Origin: UBA1413 sp964395045
Lineage (GTDB): Bacteria > Bacteroidota > Bacteroidia > Bacteroidales > Prolixibacteraceae
DNA: 7,680 nt
Assembly (NCBI GenBank): GCA_964395045.1
Contig: CAYNBE010000180.1
Coordinates: 1 to 7,680 of the forward strand
Reading direction: 5' to 3'
Below are positions 5,641 to 7,680 of the stretch, one piece after another. Numbering within the stretch: position 1 is the first letter of the stretch; every line of letters starts with the position of its first letter. The notes under the pieces were generated by a model, which was given only the letters and a program-made list of their open reading frames with translations, was not told the origin of the DNA and searched no databases. A program made the position numbers and the translations under genes.

Positions 5641-7117
5641 ACGAAGCAGCGGAATACTTCTCCACCTGACTTCACTTCCGGGAAGGGAAGGAATCGGCAC
5701 GATGGGGAAAAACGCATTTGCATGGATCGATTTTCTGAGCGAAACCGGGCAGACATTATGGCAGATGTTGCCTTTGGGGCCTCCCGGAATGGGAAACTGT
5801 CCCTACCAGTGTTTTTCGGCTTTTGCCGGAAACCCGCTGTTGATTGACCTCTTCCTGCTGAAAGACGAAGGCATGCTAACTGAAACAGAATTGCAGGGAA
5901 TTCCCCGCTTTGATATCCGTAAAGCAGAGTACGAAAAAATCAAGAGATGGAAAATGCCCCTGTTACGGAAAGCATATGGTTTGTTCCGGAATGATTTTTG
6001 GAAATATGAAGGTGAATTTGCCCGTTTCAGGGATGAGCACAACTGGTGGCTGACCGATTATGCACTTTTCATGGCGGCACATGACCGTTTTAAAGGAGTA
6101 CCCTGGCAGAAATGGCCTGAAGGGCTTAAAAGGAGAAATCGTGAAGCACTGGAAGCGTATCATAAGGAACTCACCGATGAGGTTGCTTTCAATGAATTTC
6201 TTCAATTTCTTTTTTTCAGGCAATGGAAAAGCCTGAGGGAATATGCCCGCAATAAAAATGTCCAGATCATAGGCGATATACCATTGTATATCTCGGGCGA
6301 CAGTGCGGATGTCTGGGCAAATACCGAAATTTTTCTTCTCGACGGAGAGCTGAATCCCCTGAAAGTTTCGGGTGTTCCACCCGATTATTTCAGCACCACC
6401 GGACAGAGATGGGGTACCCCGGTTTTCGACTGGGAAAGCCTGAAGCAGCAGAATTACCATTGGTGGCTGGCCCGGATCCATTTTAATCTGATGATGTTTG
6501 ACCTGGTCCGGATCGATCATTTCCGGGGACTGGATGCATTCTGGTCAATCGCCGCTGATCATGAAACGGCGGTACACGGAGAATGGGTAAAAGCAAGGGG
6601 GCATGAAATGCTGGAGATACTCCGTAGCCAGCTGGGTACCTTCCCCCTGATCGCTGAAGACCTTGGCACAGTCACCCCTGAAGTGGAACAGATGCGCGAT
6701 TGCTTTCATATGCCGGGAATGAAGGTTCTGCAGTTTGCATTTGCTTCTGATGAGAAAAACGAGCACCTCCCCCACAATTACAATGTAAATTCGGTGGTTT
6801 ATACCGGTACGCACGACAACGATACGGTATGGGCATGGTTTCATGCAGCCGGGGAGAGTGAAAGGAAAATGGCTTTGGAATACCTGTCAGGTTTTAACCG
6901 GAATCCGGTTTGGGCGATGATTGAGATGGCATGGGCATCGGTAGCCAGCAAAGCGGTTGTTCCCCTGCAGGATGTACTGGAGCTGGGAGCCGAAGCCCGG
7001 ATGAATATTCCGGGGATTGGCACGGGTAACTGGGAATGGCGCTTCCGCTGGGATCAGATCAAAGCAAAACACCGAAAATTTCTGAAGAAAATTACCCGGA
7101 AATATAACCGGGAATGA
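5633..7117 (+). CDS. malQ: 4-alpha-glucanotransferase (amylomaltase, disproportionating enzyme, GH77)
   Basis: Transfers maltodextrin segments between alpha-1,4-glucans, with release of glucose, in cytosolic maltose and glycogen metabolism. The 494 residues match the short Thermus/plant DPE1 type rather than the roughly 690-residue E. coli enzyme. It starts RSSGILLHLTSLPG (4-17), followed by NCPYQCFSAFAGNPLL (55-70) and GDIPLYISGDSADVWAN (214-230), which contact substrate. The catalytic triad is visible: nucleophile Asp295 in VRIDHFRG, acid/base Glu342 in IAEDLG and Asp395 in TGTHDNDT. These numbers nearly equal those of the Thermus enzyme (293, 340, 395). RMNIPG near 456-461 is also typical. 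The frame is open upstream to 5381, but that part lies inside the oxidoreductase gene in another frame and has no family likeness, so the ATG at 5633 is chosen. Start and previous stop overlap as ATGGGTAA, indicating coupled translation. Confidence 0.96.
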   Translation: MGKRSSGILLHLTSLPGREGIGTMGKNAFAWIDFLSETGQTLWQMLPLGPPGMGNCPYQCFSAFAGNPLLIDLFLLKDEGMLTETELQGIPRFDIRKAEYEKIKRWKMPLLRKAYGLFRNDFWKYEGEFARFRDEHNWWLTDYALFMAAHDRFKGVPWQKWPEGLKRRNREALEAYHKELTDEVAFNEFLQFLFFRQWKSLREYARNKNVQIIGDIPLYISGDSADVWANTEIFLLDGELNPLKVSGVPPDYFSTTGQRWGTPVFDWESLKQQNYHWWLARIHFNLMMFDLVRIDHFRGLDAFWSIAADHETAVHGEWVKARGHEMLEILRSQLGTFPLIAEDLGTVTPEVEQMRDCFHMPGMKVLQFAFASDEKNEHLPHNYNVNSVVYTGTHDNDTVWAWFHAAGESERKMALEYLSGFNRNPVWAMIEMAWASVASKAVVPLQDVLELGAEARMNIPGIGTGNWEWRFRWDQIKAKHRKFLKKITRKYNRE

Positions 7118-7160
7118 AATCCCACCTCAAAAACCCAAAATCGCCAACGATATGAATGTT

Positions 7161-7193
7161 ATCCTTTAAGTTGCTGATTGCAATCCTTTAAGT
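7161..7193. repeat. Short direct repeat ATCCTTTAAGT, two copies
   Basis: ATCCTTTAAGT occurs at 7161-7171 and again at 7183-7193, 22 bp apart start to start, or about two helical turns. This lies in the 130-bp gap between malQ and the minus-strand ATP-binding gene. The spacing would suit a dimeric regulator, but both genes end here (convergent), so an operator is not expected and the function is unknown. Nothing else definite is seen in 7118-7247 apart from an A8 tract (7203-7210). Confidence 0.4.
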
Positions 7194-7247
7194 GCTTATG
7201 GGGAAAAAAAACTTTGAGGGTTTTCCGAATATTTTCGATGCTGGGTA

Positions 7248-7622
7248 TTATTGCTTCCAAACTTTATTGATGTAAATGGTTACCTTGAAAGCAGTTCCCA
7301 GTGTGAGGTCAAAATAGGGTTCAGGGTTGTTGTTTTCCTTTAAATATTTTTTCGCTGTTTCAATACCAAAATTGAATTTATTCACATACCCCAATACCTT
7401 CAGCGATTCAGCAATTTCCATGTTCCGGTAATCACTGACATAAGGGAAGTTCCGAATGTTAACCTGGCCAAACAAAAATCCCGGGTTTTTGATTTCAATC
7501 CTGTCAGAAAATTCATGAATCAGTATAGGTGCGTTGGATTCATAACTCCTGTGGATAATTGCATTAAAAACCAATTCCCGGATGGCCCAAAGGGGATAAT
7601 TGTAAATTATTTCCTCTTGCAT
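7248..7622 (-). CDS. C-terminal GHKL-ATPase-like half of an AlbA/Schlafen-type ATP-binding protein (probably the 3' part of a frame-broken gene)
   Basis: The 124 residues match the second half of the AlbA_2 plus HATPase_c_4 proteins often called putative transcriptional regulators or RecG-like. YPLWAIRELVFNAIIHRSY (9-27) is the ATPase N-box helix, with Glu16 and Asn20 as the ATP/magnesium residues. DRIEIKNPGFLFG (40-52) is the glycine-containing nucleotide loop. YRNMEIAESLKVLGYVNKFNFGIETAKK (65-92) and a final beta strand complete the usual ending. The N-terminal AlbA_2 nucleic-acid-binding domain is missing from this frame, and the Met at 7622 is probably internal. In-frame residues before it (AFKKKPVLKQDS) look like continued protein until a stop. 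A second frame upstream of the A8 run at 7645-7652 would supply the missing part. Such proteins are common in accessory and defence-like regions, but their biochemical role is poorly known. It is convergent with malQ. Confidence 0.72.
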   Translation of the reverse strand: MQEEIIYNYPLWAIRELVFNAIIHRSYESNAPILIHEFSDRIEIKNPGFLFGQVNIRNFPYVSDYRNMEIAESLKVLGYVNKFNFGIETAKKYLKENNNPEPYFDLTLGTAFKVTIYINKVWKQ

Positions 7623-7680
7623 GGAATCTTGTTTTAGTACAGGCTTTTTTTTAAAAGCTCATCCTTAAAACGCAACTCCA
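7623..7680 (-). pseudogene. Probable upstream portion of the same ATP-binding gene, in a shifted frame, running off the window
   Basis: Read on the minus strand from the window edge, one frame gives ELRFKDELLKK and then reaches a run of eight A (plus-strand T8, 7645-7652). In that frame it terminates shortly after, at S-L-Y-stop. Inserting one A, or slipping back one base, joins it to KPVLKQDSMQEEIIYNYP and the ATPase domain without a stop. This suggests a one-base loss in a real gene, a homopolymer sequencing error or a -1 slippage site. Only about 19 codons are visible, so the joined reading is tentative. Confidence 0.35.

Noticed and set aside
5963..6520. 185-residue minus-strand open frame inside malQ
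   Set aside because: It is antisense to the conserved catalytic region of malQ, and its composition follows from the coding strand. No domain was recognised.
7092..7114. Hairpin TTACCCGG/CCGGGAA at the end of malQ as a terminator
   Set aside because: The stem is real (CCCGG 7095-7099 with CCGGG 7108-7112), but no T-run follows and it overlaps the last codons. It is not a convincing intrinsic terminator.
1..7680. tRNA, rRNA or known riboswitch
   Set aside because: No cloverleaf, rRNA core sequence or familiar riboswitch core was recognised by eye in the intergenic stretches. A covariance-model search could still find a diverged one.

Overview
The window looks like chromosomal DNA of a Bacteroidota member, probably order Bacteroidales. 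The evidence is two exact TAnnTTTG boxes (the -7 element used by the Bacteroidota primary sigma factor), gene starts without Shine-Dalgarno sequences, short imperfect palindromes built from CACAAAG/CACGAAG units, and protein families typical of the phylum. Most genes have moderate GC. The stretch of about 3550-4550 is clearly more AT-rich.

Layout, left to right. (1) 1-492 (+): the C-terminal end of an Omp85/BamA-TamA-like outer-membrane beta-barrel, closed by a likely intrinsic terminator. (2) 577-1776 (-): single-chain iron-sulfur L-serine ammonia-lyase, convergent with the barrel gene. (3) A 316-bp divergent spacer (1777-2092) with several nested or overlapping inverted repeats. (4) 2093-3547 (+): aminoacyl-histidine dipeptidase of the PepD/M20C type. 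(5) 3572-4526: two direct copies of one imperfect palindromic repeat enclosing a type II toxin-antitoxin pair (DUF2281-like antitoxin and PIN-domain toxin). (6) 4549-7117 (+): a two-gene unit of a Gfo/Idh/MocA oxidoreductase and a GH77 4-alpha-glucanotransferase, overlapping by 8 nt. (7) 7248-7622 (-): the C-terminal ATPase-like half of an AlbA/Schlafen-type ATP-binding protein, apparently separated from its N-terminal part by a frame change at an A8 run.

The peptidase and serine deaminase are divergent neighbours that fit peptide and amino-acid catabolism (dipeptide to amino acids, serine to pyruvate plus ammonia). The oxidoreductase-glucanotransferase pair points to sugar and alpha-glucan metabolism. 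The toxin-antitoxin island sits between these two housekeeping blocks. Its composition and flanking repeats suggest it was acquired or moved as a cassette.

I found no large novel system. The most unusual part is the repeat-bounded toxin-antitoxin island: the antitoxin appears to have a leaderless promoter, the toxin has a forced TTG start, and the downstream repeat copy carries a promoter box that could drive the next operon. The second point of interest is the frame break in the ATP-binding gene at the right edge. There are no tRNA or rRNA genes, CRISPR arrays or transposase genes in the window.
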